Positions 7,451 through 17,560 of a stretch of DNA of 64,000 nt are shown here, piece by piece. A program made the translations under genes and the position numbers. Source of the stretch: DASZUK01 sp035547695 (GTDB taxonomy: Bacteria > Actinomycetota > Acidimicrobiia > Acidimicrobiales > RAAP-2); NCBI GenBank assembly GCA_035547695.1, contig DASZUK010000062.1:1-64000 (forward strand), in the 5' to 3' direction. Below the pieces are notes generated by a model. It searched no databases. It saw only the letters and a list, made by a program, of their open reading frames with translations, and had not been told where the DNA came from. Numbering within the stretch: the first letter of the stretch is position 1; each line of letters begins with the position of its first letter.

Positions 7451-9187
7451 GTGACCCGACCCAGGTCCGGGGCGGCCGCGGCGTCGCTGACGCTCGATCG
7501 GCCGTGGCGCAGGCCCGGCGCCCTGGCCTACGCCCTCCGCCGCCTCCCCGGCCTCCTCCGCCCGCCGGTCCGGGTCCACGAGCCGCCGGCCGGCAGCGTG
7601 GTGGTGGACGCCGACGTGGCCGTGCCGGTGCGAGACGGCACCGTGCTGCGGGCCAACGTCTACCGCCCGCCCGGCGACGGTCCGTTCCCGGTGCTCGTCT
7701 GCGCCCACCCGTACGGGAAGGACAACCTGCCCCGTCGTCGTCGTCGCCGGCCCGGCTACCGGGTGTCGTTCCAGTACCGCGCCCTGCGGCAGACCGGTCC
7801 GGTCCGGTTCTCGTCCCTGACCGCCTGGGAGGCCCCCGATCCGGCCTGGTGGACCGGCCACGGCTACGTCGTCGTCAACGCCGACCTCCGCGGCTGCGGG
7901 ACGTCCGAAGGGACCGGCGCCGTCCTGTCCGACCAGGAGGGCGACGACGTCTTCGACCTGGTCCAGTGGGCCGGCGCCCAGCCGTGGAGCACCGGCCGGG
8001 TCGGCATGCTCGGCGTGTCCTACCTGGCCATCTCCCAGTACAAGGCGGCAGCCCTCCGGCCGCCGTCGCTACGGGCCATCTGCCCCTGGGAGGGGTTCAC
8101 CGACGCCTACCGGGACCTCATGCGTCCCGGCGGTATCCAGGAACGCGGATTCCTCCAGATGTGGGCCCGAGGCCTCCGCGAGGACCGCCTGTCGGTCGAC
8201 GTGCTGGCCGAGCAGCGGCGGCGGCCGCTCCGCGACGACTGGTGGCGGTCCCTCGTCCCCGACCTCCCGCGCATCGACGTGCCCATGCTGGTGTGCACCA
8301 GCTTCTCCGACAACAACCTGCACAGCCGGGGGTCGTTCCGGGCGTTCCAGTCGGCCGGATCGGCCGACACGTTCGCCTACACCCACCGTTCCGGCAAGTG
8401 GGCCACCTTCTACTCCGACGACGCCCTCGCCGCCCAGTTGGCGTTCTTCGACCGCCACCTCCGGGACGCCGACGTCCCGGCCCCCCCACGACTCCGGCTC
8501 GAGGTCCGCGAGGACCGCCGCCGGGTGGCCGCCGTCAGGGACGAGCAGGCCTGGCCCCTGGCCCGCACCCGCTGGCGCCCCCTGTACCTGGCCGACGGCG
8601 GCCGGCTGGTGGACGACGTCCCCCCGCCCGGCGCCGGCACCTTCCCCGTCCGTGCCGCCGCGGCCGCGTTCACCTGGACCGTCCCCGCCGACCTGGAGCT
8701 GACCGGCCCCATGGCCCTGCACCTGTGGCTGGAGTCCCCCGACGCCGACGACGTCCACCTGGTCGCCGGGGTGGAGAAGTGGCGCGGCCGCCGGTACGTG
8801 CCGTTCGAGGGCTCCTACGGGTTCGGCCGCGACCGGGTGGCCACCGGCTGGCAGAAGGCCTCCCTCCGTGCCGTCGACCCCGACCGCTCCACCCCCGCCG
8901 AACCGGTGCACCCCTTCGACCGCTCCGAACCCCTCCGGCCCGGCCTGGTGGTCCCGGTCGACGTCGCCCTGGGGCCGTCCGCCACCCTGTTCCGGGCCGG
9001 CGACCAGCTCCGCCTGGTGGTCGCCGGCCGGTGGCTGTGGCCCGCCAACCCCCTCACCGGCCAGTTCCCGGCCCGCTACGAGCGTCCCCCCGCCGGCCGG
9101 TGCACCCTGCACTGGGGCGGCCACCGCCCCGCCCACCTCCTGGTCCCCGAGGTGCCCCCGCCCGGGGTTGGGGCCCCAGGCGGGTAG
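7451..9187 (+). CDS. CocE/NonD family alpha/beta hydrolase (X-Pro dipeptidyl-peptidase fold)
   Basis: 578 residues. An S15-type hydrolase: an alpha/beta-hydrolase core with the nucleophile elbow MLGVSYLAISQ (GxSYxA), GYVVVNADLRGCGTSEG for the oxyanion region, then a C-terminal jelly-roll (PFDRSEPLRPGLVVPVDVAL, FRAGDQLRLVV). The His of the triad is probably in FAYTHRSGKWATFY. Family members cleave esters such as cocaine or glutaryl-acyl bonds, or act as X-prolyl peptidases; the substrate cannot be read here. An Arg run (six Arg after KDNLP) is unusual. GTG 7451 has GGGAGG 4-9 nt upstream. Its last codons lie in the first copy of an intergenic repeat. Confidence 0.85.
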   Translation: MTRPRSGAAAASLTLDRPWRRPGALAYALRRLPGLLRPPVRVHEPPAGSVVVDADVAVPVRDGTVLRANVYRPPGDGPFPVLVCAHPYGKDNLPRRRRRRPGYRVSFQYRALRQTGPVRFSSLTAWEAPDPAWWTGHGYVVVNADLRGCGTSEGTGAVLSDQEGDDVFDLVQWAGAQPWSTGRVGMLGVSYLAISQYKAAALRPPSLRAICPWEGFTDAYRDLMRPGGIQERGFLQMWARGLREDRLSVDVLAEQRRRPLRDDWWRSLVPDLPRIDVPMLVCTSFSDNNLHSRGSFRAFQSAGSADTFAYTHRSGKWATFYSDDALAAQLAFFDRHLRDADVPAPPRLRLEVREDRRRVAAVRDEQAWPLARTRWRPLYLADGGRLVDDVPPPGAGTFPVRAAAAAFTWTVPADLELTGPMALHLWLESPDADDVHLVAGVEKWRGRRYVPFEGSYGFGRDRVATGWQKASLRAVDPDRSTPAEPVHPFDRSEPLRPGLVVPVDVALGPSATLFRAGDQLRLVVAGRWLWPANPLTGQFPARYERPPAGRCTLHWGGHRPAHLLVPEVPPPGVGAPGG

Positions 9188-9258
9188 GTCAACGGCCGGC
9201 GTGGGGCTGGGGCCCCACGCATCGGAGGAGCCTGGGGTTGGGGCCCCAGGCGGGTAGG

Positions 9259-9261
<3 letters not shown>
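9164..9261. repeat. 28-bp direct repeat framing a convergent junction
   Basis: An identical 28-bp sequence, beginning GGGGTTGGGGCCCC and ending GGGTAGGTCA, occurs at 9164-9191 and 9234-9261. The first copy contains the stop of the hydrolase (TAG 9185-9187) and the second contains the icd stop (TCA 9259-9261 on the minus strand). One copy probably arose by duplication of a gene end. Confidence 0.85.
9201..9250. terminator. Two hairpins, bidirectional terminator
   Basis: GTGGGGC/GCCCCAC (9201-9218, 4-nt loop) and CCTGGGG/CCCCAGG (9231-9250, 6-nt loop) stand between the convergent hydrolase and icd genes. There is no U-tract on either side, usual for GC-rich actinobacterial terminators. A similar hairpin with a neighbouring GGAGGAGCCT motif lies at the next convergent junction (16099-16119). 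Confidence 0.6.
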
Positions 9262-11478
<2,217 letters not shown>

Positions 11479-11577
11479 TGCTACAAGAACAGCACCCGGC
11501 CCTGACCAGCCGCAACCCGGCCGGCCGGCCCGTCCCCGGCCGGCCGGCCCGTCTCGACCGCCGGACCAGGGGCCGCC

Positions 11578-11583
11578 TAACGT
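11578..11583 (+). promoter_or_regulatory. -10 box of mdh (leaderless)
   Basis: TAACGT ends 6 nt before the mdh ATG with no space for a ribosome-binding site. Confidence 0.45.
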
Positions 11584-11589
11584 GGCGGC

Positions 11590-12585
11590 ATGGCTACGAC
11601 CCCCCTCCACGTCACCGTCACCGGCGCGGCCGGCCAGATCGGGTACTCCCTCCTGTTCCGCATCGCCTCCGGCCAGCTCCTCGGCCCGGACCAGCCGGTC
11701 GTCCTGCGCCTGCTGGAGATCGAGCCGGCCATGAAGGCCCTGGAAGGGGTGGTGATGGAGCTGGACGACTGCGCCTTCCCCCTGCTGGCCGACATCGAGC
11801 CCACCTCGGACCTGGACGTGGCCTTCGACGGCACCTCCTGGGCCCTGCTGGTGGGGTCCATCCCCCGCAAGGCCGGCATGGAGCGCGGCGACCTGCTCAA
11901 CGTCAACGGCGGCATCTTCGGGCCCCAGGGGGAGGCCGTCGCCCGGAACGCCGCCTCCGACGTCCGGGTGCTGGTCGTCGGCAACCCCTGCAACACCAAC
12001 TGCCTGATCGCCCGCGCCCACGCCCCCGACGTCCCGGCCGACCGGTGGTTCGCCATGACCCGGCTGGACGAGAACCGGGCCAAGAGCCAGTTGGCCCGGA
12101 AGGCCGGCGTCCCGGTGTCCGAGGTCACCAACCTGGCCATCTGGGGCAACCACTCCGCCACCCAGTTCCCCGACTTCGGCAACGCCCGCATCGCCGGCAA
12201 GGCGGCCACCGAGGCCATCACCGACACCGCCTGGCTGCAGGGCGACTTCCTCACCACCGTCCAGAAGCGCGGTGCCGCCATCATCGAGGCCCGCGGCCTG
12301 TCCTCCGCGGCCTCCGCCGCCAACGCCGCCATCGACACCGTCGTCGGCCTCCGCACCGCCACCCCCGACGGCGACTGCGTCTCCGTCGCCGTCGCCTCCA
12401 CCGGCCAGTACGGCACCCCCGACGGCCTGCAGTTCGGGTTCCCCGTCCGGGCCGACGGCCGCGGTGGCTGGTCGGTGGTCGACGGCTTCGAGCACGACGA
12501 CTTCGCCAGGGACCGCATCCGGGTCACCACCGAGGAGCTGCTGTCGGAGCGGGCCGAGGTGCAGGCCCTCGGCCTCCTCGGGTAG
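11590..12585 (+). CDS. mdh: Malate dehydrogenase
   Basis: 331 residues, NAD-dependent malate/oxaloacetate interconversion. VTGAAGQIGYSLLFRIASG is the dinucleotide-binding loop. MTRLDENRAKSQLARKAG carries the substrate-binding Arg and the catalytic Asp region, and WGNHSATQFPDF the catalytic His (near residue 188). This is the cytosolic-type MDH of actinobacteria (group with LEIEPAMKALEGVVMELDDC). Start ATG 11590 is the only reasonable one. A strong hairpin terminator follows about 85 bp downstream, beyond a heptamer repeat. Confidence 0.97.
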   Translation: MATTPLHVTVTGAAGQIGYSLLFRIASGQLLGPDQPVVLRLLEIEPAMKALEGVVMELDDCAFPLLADIEPTSDLDVAFDGTSWALLVGSIPRKAGMERGDLLNVNGGIFGPQGEAVARNAASDVRVLVVGNPCNTNCLIARAHAPDVPADRWFAMTRLDENRAKSQLARKAGVPVSEVTNLAIWGNHSATQFPDFGNARIAGKAATEAITDTAWLQGDFLTTVQKRGAAIIEARGLSSAASAANAAIDTVVGLRTATPDGDCVSVAVASTGQYGTPDGLQFGFPVRADGRGGWSVVDGFEHDDFARDRIRVTTEELLSERAEVQALGLLG

Positions 12586-12597
12586 GCCGTCCGGCAC

Positions 12598-12653
12598 CGG
12601 CCACCGGCCACCGGCCACCGGCCACCGGCCACCGGCCACCGGCCACCGGCCAC
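12598..12653. repeat. CGGCCAC heptamer array, 8 perfect copies
   Basis: Eight perfect CGGCCAC units with partial units on both sides, immediately after the mdh stop codon. A simple tandem repeat that should be prone to slippage; no coding role. Confidence 0.95.
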
Positions 12654-12668
12654 CGGCACAGAACGGCG

Positions 12669-12704
12669 AAGGGCCCGCCCGGTCGTCCGACCAGGCGGGC
12701 CCTT
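12669..12704. terminator. Strong hairpin terminator between mdh and the secreted-protein gene
   Basis: AAGGGCCCGCC (12669-12679) pairs perfectly with GGCGGGCCCTT (12694-12704). The 14-nt loop itself can pair GGTCG with CGACC. The convergent position suggests it serves both genes. Confidence 0.85.
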
Positions 12705-12756
12705 CCGCGTCGTGGGTGGGTGGCCGGCTCAGCCGACCGCCCGGTCCGTCGACGGC

Positions 12757-14628
12757 CTAACTGGCCGCGGCGATGCCCACCACCGGCTTGTTCAGCGGCT
12801 TGCCGCCCATGGAGCCGTAGAACTGGGCGTCACCGAACGCGAACAGGCCGCCATCCGACGCGACCTCCCAGTAGCCCTTGCCGTCGGGGGTGGCCGCGAT
12901 GCCCACCACCGGCTTGTTGAGCGGCTTGCCCCCCATGGACCCGTAGAACTGGGCGTCACCGAACGCGAACAGCCCGCCGTCCGACGCCACCTCCCAGTAG
13001 CCCTTGCCGGTCGGGGTGAGCGTCATGCCCACCACCGGCTGGTTCAGCGGCTTGCCGCCCATGGAGCCGTAGAACGCGGCGTCACCGAACGCGAACAGGC
13101 CGCCGTCCGACGCCACCTCGTAGTACCCCTCCTTGTCCGCCGTCGACGTCATGCCCACCACCGGCTGGTTCAGCGGCTTGCCCCCCATCGAGCCGTAGAA
13201 CTGGGCGCTGCCGAAGGCGAACAGGCCGCCGTCGGAGGCCACCTCCCAGTAGCCGTGGTTGATGGCCGCCACCTGCGGCACCACCGACATGGCGTTGGCG
13301 GCGTCGCTCACCCCGGACAGGGTGTACGGGGTGCCCCGGGTGGGGCTGGTGGTGGTGGAGCCCGACACGATGGCCAGGTGGAGCTGGGTTGTGGCTGTGG
13401 CCCCGGTGGCGTACTCGACCACCAGGTTGCCGCTGGCCGTGTACTCCAGGCTGGCGACGATCCCCGGCAACGTCAGCGGGTCGGCGCTCTGCTGGAGCGG
13501 CGAGCTGGCCGCCGCGGTGCTGAGGCCGCCGTAGAAGTACAGGGTGTCGCCCACCGCCACCACCACGTGGTCGCCGTCGGGCGCCACCGCCACCGAGCTG
13601 GCGCCTGCTGTTGTGGCCGCGCCGGGGATGTCCGTCTTGGACACCACCGCGGGGTGCGCCGGGTCCGACAGGTCGATGCCCTCGAAGCCGTCCGCGGTCG
13701 GCACCACCGCCTTGGTGGCGGTGGTCGGCGAGAACGCCATCCCGCCGTTGCCCCGGTCGCCGAGCGCGCCACCCACGCCCGGGTCGGCCAGGACGCCGGC
13801 GAACTTCACCCCGGAGGTCCCGACCCCGGTGATCGCGGCCACCGCCTCGTCGTCCTGGTCGAGGGCCAGCCCGACGTAGTGGCCGTCGGCGCCGGTGGTC
13901 CGGCTGATGACCACGCTGTCGTACAGGGTGGTGTTTGTTGTTGTTGTCGGTGTCGCCGTGGTTGTCGGCGCCCGCACCCAGCCGGGCTGGTGGGGGTCAC
14001 CGGCCTGGTTGGTCCCCGGGCTCTGGACGCCGGTGTCCACCGCCCAGGAACCCGAGGCGTGGGTCAGCGCGGCGACGCCCTGGGAGTCCAGGGAGACCAG
14101 GGCGGTCTGCCCTTCCGGTGTGATGGCCACGCTGTAGCTGAACGCGTTGTATGTCGGGCCGCCCTCACCGGTGAACTTGCTCAGGTTGATCGGGGCGGCC
14201 ACCGACGGGGTGGTCAGCGGGCTGTTCACCACCGCCACCAGCCCTGTGTCGGTGCTGAGCAGGGCGCTCTCGCCGTCGGGGGCGATGGCCGACCCGTTGA
14301 TCTCGTAGTACGTCGATGTTGTGAGTGTGACTGTGGGCAGTGCCGTCGTCGTGGACGCGCTCGGCGGGTTGGCCGACGAGTTCACCGGTCCCGCCACGTC
14401 GAACGTCACGTCGGACGTCGGCGCGAGGGCGGCGGACGACACGTCGAGCGGCCCGCTGCTCACCTGCGGGGGGGTCGACGCCGGCGCCGGTGCCACCGCC
14501 GGGTGCCGGCCGGACTGCCCCGGTCCGTTGCCGTTCCCGGCCGCCCCGGCCGCCCCCGCCGTGAGCGCCACGGTGCTCGCCGCCACTGCCGCAGCGGCGA
14601 CACCGCTTGCCAACCATCGATATCGCAC
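12757..14628 (-). CDS. Secreted protein with four GYWEVASDGGLFAFG repeats
   Basis: 623 residues. The N-terminus MRYRWLASGVAAAAVAAS with TAGAAGAAG is a Sec signal peptide. The middle looks like a beta-propeller-type repeat region with recurring 'VAITPEGQTALV' and 'VAPDGDHVVVAVG' strands. The C-terminal ~165 residues are four tandem 42-residue units (GYWEVASDGGLFAFGDAQFY followed by GSMGGKPLNKPVVGIA; genome 12757-13254), the last two nearly identical. This repeat is frequent in secreted proteins of Acidimicrobiia and relatives; its function is unknown to me, probably surface or wall binding. The GTG start at 14628 has AGGAGAA upstream. An operator-like inverted repeat array lies in the 5' region. 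Confidence 0.85.
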   Translation of the reverse strand: MRYRWLASGVAAAAVAASTVALTAGAAGAAGNGNGPGQSGRHPAVAPAPASTPPQVSSGPLDVSSAALAPTSDVTFDVAGPVNSSANPPSASTTTALPTVTLTTSTYYEINGSAIAPDGESALLSTDTGLVAVVNSPLTTPSVAAPINLSKFTGEGGPTYNAFSYSVAITPEGQTALVSLDSQGVAALTHASGSWAVDTGVQSPGTNQAGDPHQPGWVRAPTTTATPTTTTNTTLYDSVVISRTTGADGHYVGLALDQDDEAVAAITGVGTSGVKFAGVLADPGVGGALGDRGNGGMAFSPTTATKAVVPTADGFEGIDLSDPAHPAVVSKTDIPGAATTAGASSVAVAPDGDHVVVAVGDTLYFYGGLSTAAASSPLQQSADPLTLPGIVASLEYTASGNLVVEYATGATATTQLHLAIVSGSTTTSPTRGTPYTLSGVSDAANAMSVVPQVAAINHGYWEVASDGGLFAFGSAQFYGSMGGKPLNQPVVGMTSTADKEGYYEVASDGGLFAFGDAAFYGSMGGKPLNQPVVGMTLTPTGKGYWEVASDGGLFAFGDAQFYGSMGGKPLNKPVVGIAATPDGKGYWEVASDGGLFAFGDAQFYGSMGGKPLNKPVVGIAAAS

Positions 14629-14676
14629 GGGCCTTCTCCTATCGCTCGATTGCCGATGCCGGAGAAGAACCTAATG

Positions 14677-14717
14677 GCAACCTAAGTTGCGATCCAGCAA
14701 CTTAGGTTGCACAACCT
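14677..14717. promoter_or_regulatory. 14-bp inverted repeat plus AGGTTG boxes upstream of the secreted-protein gene
   Basis: GCAACCTAAGTTGC (14677-14690) and its exact reverse complement (14697-14710) are separated by 6 nt. Each arm is itself a GCAAC/GTTGC dyad. A third dyad, AGGTTG-CA-CAACCT, spans 14704-14717. The region is AT-richer than its surroundings and lies 49 bp before the secreted-protein start. It may be an operator or a hairpin terminator for the preceding small gene. Confidence 0.6.
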
Positions 14718-14935
14718 CAGCGGGCCGGGCTCACCGTCCCCGGGATGTCGATGCCGGCGTTGGAAAGGAACACCAGCTTCCGGGCCAGCGCGTCCTGCCA
14801 GACGGCCATCTCCTCGTCGAAGTGCGGGCGGTTGCCCTCTTCGCAGGCGTGCTCCACCTCGTCGAAGGCGCAGTCCTCTGCGTCCAGCAGCTCGCGGTAC
14901 CGAAGGAGGAAGTGGTCGTCAATCGGCTGGGGCAC
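14717..14935 (-). CDS. Small hypothetical protein
   Basis: 72 residues, acidic (MPQPIDDHFLLRYRELLDAE, then DCAFDEVEHACEEGN and VWQDALARKLVFLSNAGIDIPG), likely helical and cytoplasmic. No family recognised. Support: a good GGGAGG Shine-Dalgarno 6 nt before the GTG start, and amino-acid use unlike the arginine-rich shadows. It is transcribed toward the secreted-protein gene, 88 bp away. Confidence 0.6.
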   Translation of the reverse strand: MPQPIDDHFLLRYRELLDAEDCAFDEVEHACEEGNRPHFDEEMAVWQDALARKLVFLSNAGIDIPGTVSPAR

Positions 14936-15018
14936 CTTGGCCTCCCATCTCCCGGGCCCGCCCTACACGGGCCGCCATGCCCGACACTATTCCCGTTCGC
15001 CTCCCCATGTTCCCCGCG

Positions 15019-15090
15019 CCGCCACCGCGTAGGGGAGTGCCGGCACCGCGTAGGGGGCGCCGCCACCACGTAGGGGGGCGCCGCCACCGT
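15019..15090. repeat. ~21-bp tandem repeat, about 3.5 copies
   Basis: Units of the form CCGCCACCGCGTAGGGG start at 15019, 15040, 15060 and 15081 with small differences in the G-run. It lies in the 285-bp gap (14936-15220) before the SDR gene. Nothing else is recognised in that gap. Confidence 0.8.
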
Positions 15091-15220
15091 GTCCGGCGCG
15101 GCGGACCCGCCGGCCCGCGGACCCGTCGCCCGGCCCCACCCGCCCTACCATGGCCGTCGGGACGCACCCGCCGGGACCGGCCGGGGCAGGGACACGAGAC
15201 GGCGACGGAAGGAGCGGCCG

Positions 15221-16030
15221 GTGGCCGGACGGGTGGACGGCAAGGTGGCCTTCATCACCGGCGCCGCACGGGGGCAGGGCCGGAGCCATGCCATCCGGCT
15301 GGCCGAGGAGGGGGCCGACATCGTCGCCGTGGACATCTGCCACGACTACCACCCGGTCCGCTACGACCTGGCCACCCCGGCCGACCTGGGGCAGACCGTC
15401 AAGGCCGTCGAGGGGCTGGGGCGGCGGATCGTGGCCGTCCAGGCCGACGTCCGCGACGCCGAGGCCCTGCGGGCCGCCGCCGAGGCCGGCGTTGCCGAGC
15501 TGGGGCGCCTCGACATCGTCTGCGCCAACGCCGGCATCTGCGCCGCCCACCCGTGGGACCAGGTCCCGGCCCAGGTGTGGCAGGACATCCTCGACACCGA
15601 CCTCACCGGCGTCTGGAACACCATGGTGGCCACCGCCCCCCACCTGGTAGCCGCCGGGGGTGGCTCCATCATCTGCACCGGCTCCACCGCCTCGGTGAAG
15701 GGGCTGCCGTTCCTGGCCCCGTACGTCGCCGCCAAGCACGGCATGATCGGCATCGCCCGCACCATGGCCAACGAGCTCGGCGCCCGCCACGTCCGGGTCA
15801 ACGTCGTCGTCCCCGCCGGCGTCCGGACGGCGATGGCCGACAACCTGGGCGCCCTGCACGACCTGGTGGCCACCCGGCGGGACCTGGGGGCCATCTACAC
15901 CAACGCCCTCCCCCTGGACCACATGGACCCCCGCGAGGTCTCCGAGGCCGTCCTGTTCCTCGCCTCCGACGAGTCCCGCTACGTCACCGGCCTGGTCCTC
16001 ACCGTCGACGCCGGCAACGCCATTCGATGA
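15221..16030 (+). CDS. SDR family oxidoreductase, mycofactocin-coupled subfamily
   Basis: 269 residues. AFITGAARGQGRSHAIRLAE is the NAD-binding TGxxxGxG loop, CANAGIC the NNAG-type strand, TGSTASVKG the catalytic Ser, and YVAAKHGMIGIAR the YxxxK pair. The insertion after VAVDIC (HDYHPVRYDLATPADLGQTV) is typical of the mycofactocin-associated subfamily, whose members hold NAD(H) tightly and pass electrons to mycofactocin. The alcohol substrate is unknown. GTG 15221 follows AAGGAG by 7 nt. No mycofactocin biosynthesis genes are in view. Confidence 0.88.
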   Translation: MAGRVDGKVAFITGAARGQGRSHAIRLAEEGADIVAVDICHDYHPVRYDLATPADLGQTVKAVEGLGRRIVAVQADVRDAEALRAAAEAGVAELGRLDIVCANAGICAAHPWDQVPAQVWQDILDTDLTGVWNTMVATAPHLVAAGGGSIICTGSTASVKGLPFLAPYVAAKHGMIGIARTMANELGARHVRVNVVVPAGVRTAMADNLGALHDLVATRRDLGAIYTNALPLDHMDPREVSEAVLFLASDESRYVTGLVLTVDAGNAIR

Positions 16031-16098
16031 CAGGGCCATCCGGTAACTGGTCCATCGGCAGGAGCCGGCCACCGGCGGGTCAGCCCGAGACGGCCGGG

Positions 16099-16119
16099 GG
16101 CGGGGCTGGGGTCCCCGCC
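16099..16119. terminator. Hairpin at the SDR / SCP2 convergent junction
   Basis: GGCGGGG (16099-16105) pairs with CCCCGCC (16113-16119), followed by the CCTCCGGAGG palindrome (16119-16128). Together they resemble the hairpin/GGAGGAGCCT arrangement at 9201-9250. Otherwise the 147-bp gap 16031-16177 holds nothing recognisable. Confidence 0.55.
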
Positions 16120-16177
16120 CTCCGGAGGAGCCTGCCATCGAGGGGACCACGGCGGGGCCCTAGGCGGGTTCGACAGT

Positions 16178-16597
16178 TCAGTAGGTGGTCGCCGCCCGCA
16201 GCTCCGCCAGGTGGGCCGCTGCCGTTGCCAGCAGGGCCTGGGCGGCCACCAGCACCGCCAGGTCGCCCCGCACCCGCACCCGCCCGGTGGCCACCAGCGC
16301 CGCCGGCTCCACCTCGCCACGGGACAGGGCGGCGGCGTCGGCGTAGGACAGCGACAGGGTCACGTTCACCGGGCCCACCTCCGCCCCCGGCTCCGGCCGC
16401 TCCATGGCAAGCTGCCCGTCCGCCAGGGCCAGCACCACCCGGAGGTCCGCTCCGGACGGCCCGTCGTGCACGACCTGCTCGACCCGGAACTGCCCGTCCG
16501 CGGCCGCCAGCGACGGCCCGCCGCCCTCCGCGACCTCGAGATCGGCCACGGCGGCGTTGAACGCCGCCACCCATTCAGGGGAGTAGAAGACCGGCAC
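16178..16597 (-). CDS. SCP2-type sterol/lipid carrier domain protein
   Basis: 139 residues. It begins MPVFYSPEWVAAFNAAVADL and ends with GRVRVRGDLAVLVAAQALLA, the hallmark of small actinobacterial SCP2 sterol-carrier domain proteins, which bind acyl chains or sterol-like lipids. Its GTG lies only 9 bp after the sdhB stop, so it is probably co-transcribed as the last gene of the Sdh operon. No enzymatic residue can be assigned. Confidence 0.72.
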   Translation of the reverse strand: MPVFYSPEWVAAFNAAVADLEVAEGGGPSLAAADGQFRVEQVVHDGPSGADLRVVLALADGQLAMERPEPGAEVGPVNVTLSLSYADAAALSRGEVEPAALVATGRVRVRGDLAVLVAAQALLATAAAHLAELRAATTY

Positions 16598-16606
16598 CGG
16601 CGGGCC

Positions 16607-17560
16607 CTACTGGCCGCCGGCCGCCGCCTCCTCGGGGGAGGCAGCGTGGAGGGCCTCCTCGGGGGAGGCAGTGCGGAGGGCCTCCTCGGGGGACGTCTTG
16701 TGCCGGCGCATGATCTTGCGGCCCAGCCACCCCACCGGGTCGTAGGAGGCGTCCACCGCCCGCTCCTTCAGCGGGATGATGGCGTTGTCGGTGATCTTGA
16801 TGTGCTCCGGGCAGACCTCGGTGCAGCACTTGGTGATGTTGCACAGCCCCAGCCCCATCTTCTGGCGGACCAGCTCCCGGCGGTCGTTGGTGTCCAGCGG
16901 GTGCATCTCGAGCTCGGCGTACCGGATGAAGAACCGCGGCCCGGCGTACCGGGCCTTGTTCTCCTCGTGGTCCCGGATCACGTGGCAGACGTCCTGGCAC
17001 ATGAAGCACTCGATGCACTTCCGGAACTCCTGGCCCCGCTCCACGTCGATCTGCAGCATCCGGTAGCCCTCGGCCGGCACCGGACCAGGCTTGAACGCCG
17101 GCACCTGCTTCGCCATCTCGTAGTTGAAGCTGACGTCCGTGACCAGGTCCCGCAGGATCGGGAACGTCCGCATCGGCGCCACCGTCACCGGCCCCTCCGG
17201 CAACTGGTCCATCCGGGTCATGCACATCAGCCGCGGCTTCCCGTTGATCTCCGCGGAGCACGACCCGCACTTCCCTGCCTTGCAGTTCCACCGGCACGCC
17301 AGGTCCGGGGCCTGGGTGGCCTGGAGGCGGTGGATGACGTCCAGCACCACCTCCCCCTCCTGGGCCGGCAACTGATAGTCCGCGAACTCCCCGCCGGCCT
17401 GGTCACCCCGCCACACCCGCATGGTCACCTCGTCGGGGCCGGCAGCCGCCTCGGGCTCGGTCGTCGCCTCGGGGACGACGGCCACGACGGGCGGCGCCTC
17501 CGGCTCGTCCGGGACCGGCACCGCCGGCACCTCCTCGGGGTCCCCGGTCACCTCGGACAT
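16607..17560 (-). CDS. sdhB: Succinate dehydrogenase iron-sulphur subunit
   Basis: 317 residues. It carries all three clusters: CRWNCKAGKCGSC (2Fe-2S), CIECFMCQDVCH (4Fe-4S) and CNITKCCTEVCPEHI (3Fe-4S/4Fe-4S). It is longer than usual SdhB (~250): the N-terminus has ~45 extra Pro/Glu-rich residues, and the C-terminus a repetitive tail (SPEEALRTA, SPEEALHAA, SPEEAAA). Its ATG overlaps the sdhA stop (TGATG), so the two are coupled. Confidence 0.95.
   Translation of the reverse strand: MSEVTGDPEEVPAVPVPDEPEAPPVVAVVPEATTEPEAAAGPDEVTMRVWRGDQAGGEFADYQLPAQEGEVVLDVIHRLQATQAPDLACRWNCKAGKCGSCSAEINGKPRLMCMTRMDQLPEGPVTVAPMRTFPILRDLVTDVSFNYEMAKQVPAFKPGPVPAEGYRMLQIDVERGQEFRKCIECFMCQDVCHVIRDHEENKARYAGPRFFIRYAELEMHPLDTNDRRELVRQKMGLGLCNITKCCTEVCPEHIKITDNAIIPLKERAVDASYDPVGWLGRKIMRRHKTSPEEALRTASPEEALHAASPEEAAAGGQ
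16626..16697 (-). repeat. 27-bp coding minisatellite in the sdhB tail
   Basis: Units at 16626-16652 and 16653-16679 plus a partial third encode nine-residue blocks of type SPEEALHAA. Period and position (C-terminal tail of a housekeeping enzyme) match the purN array, though the sequence differs. Confidence 0.85.

Noticed and set aside
12598..12653. CRISPR-like array
   Set aside because: Seven-base units without spacers; a simple tandem repeat. No CRISPR array or cas gene is seen in the window.
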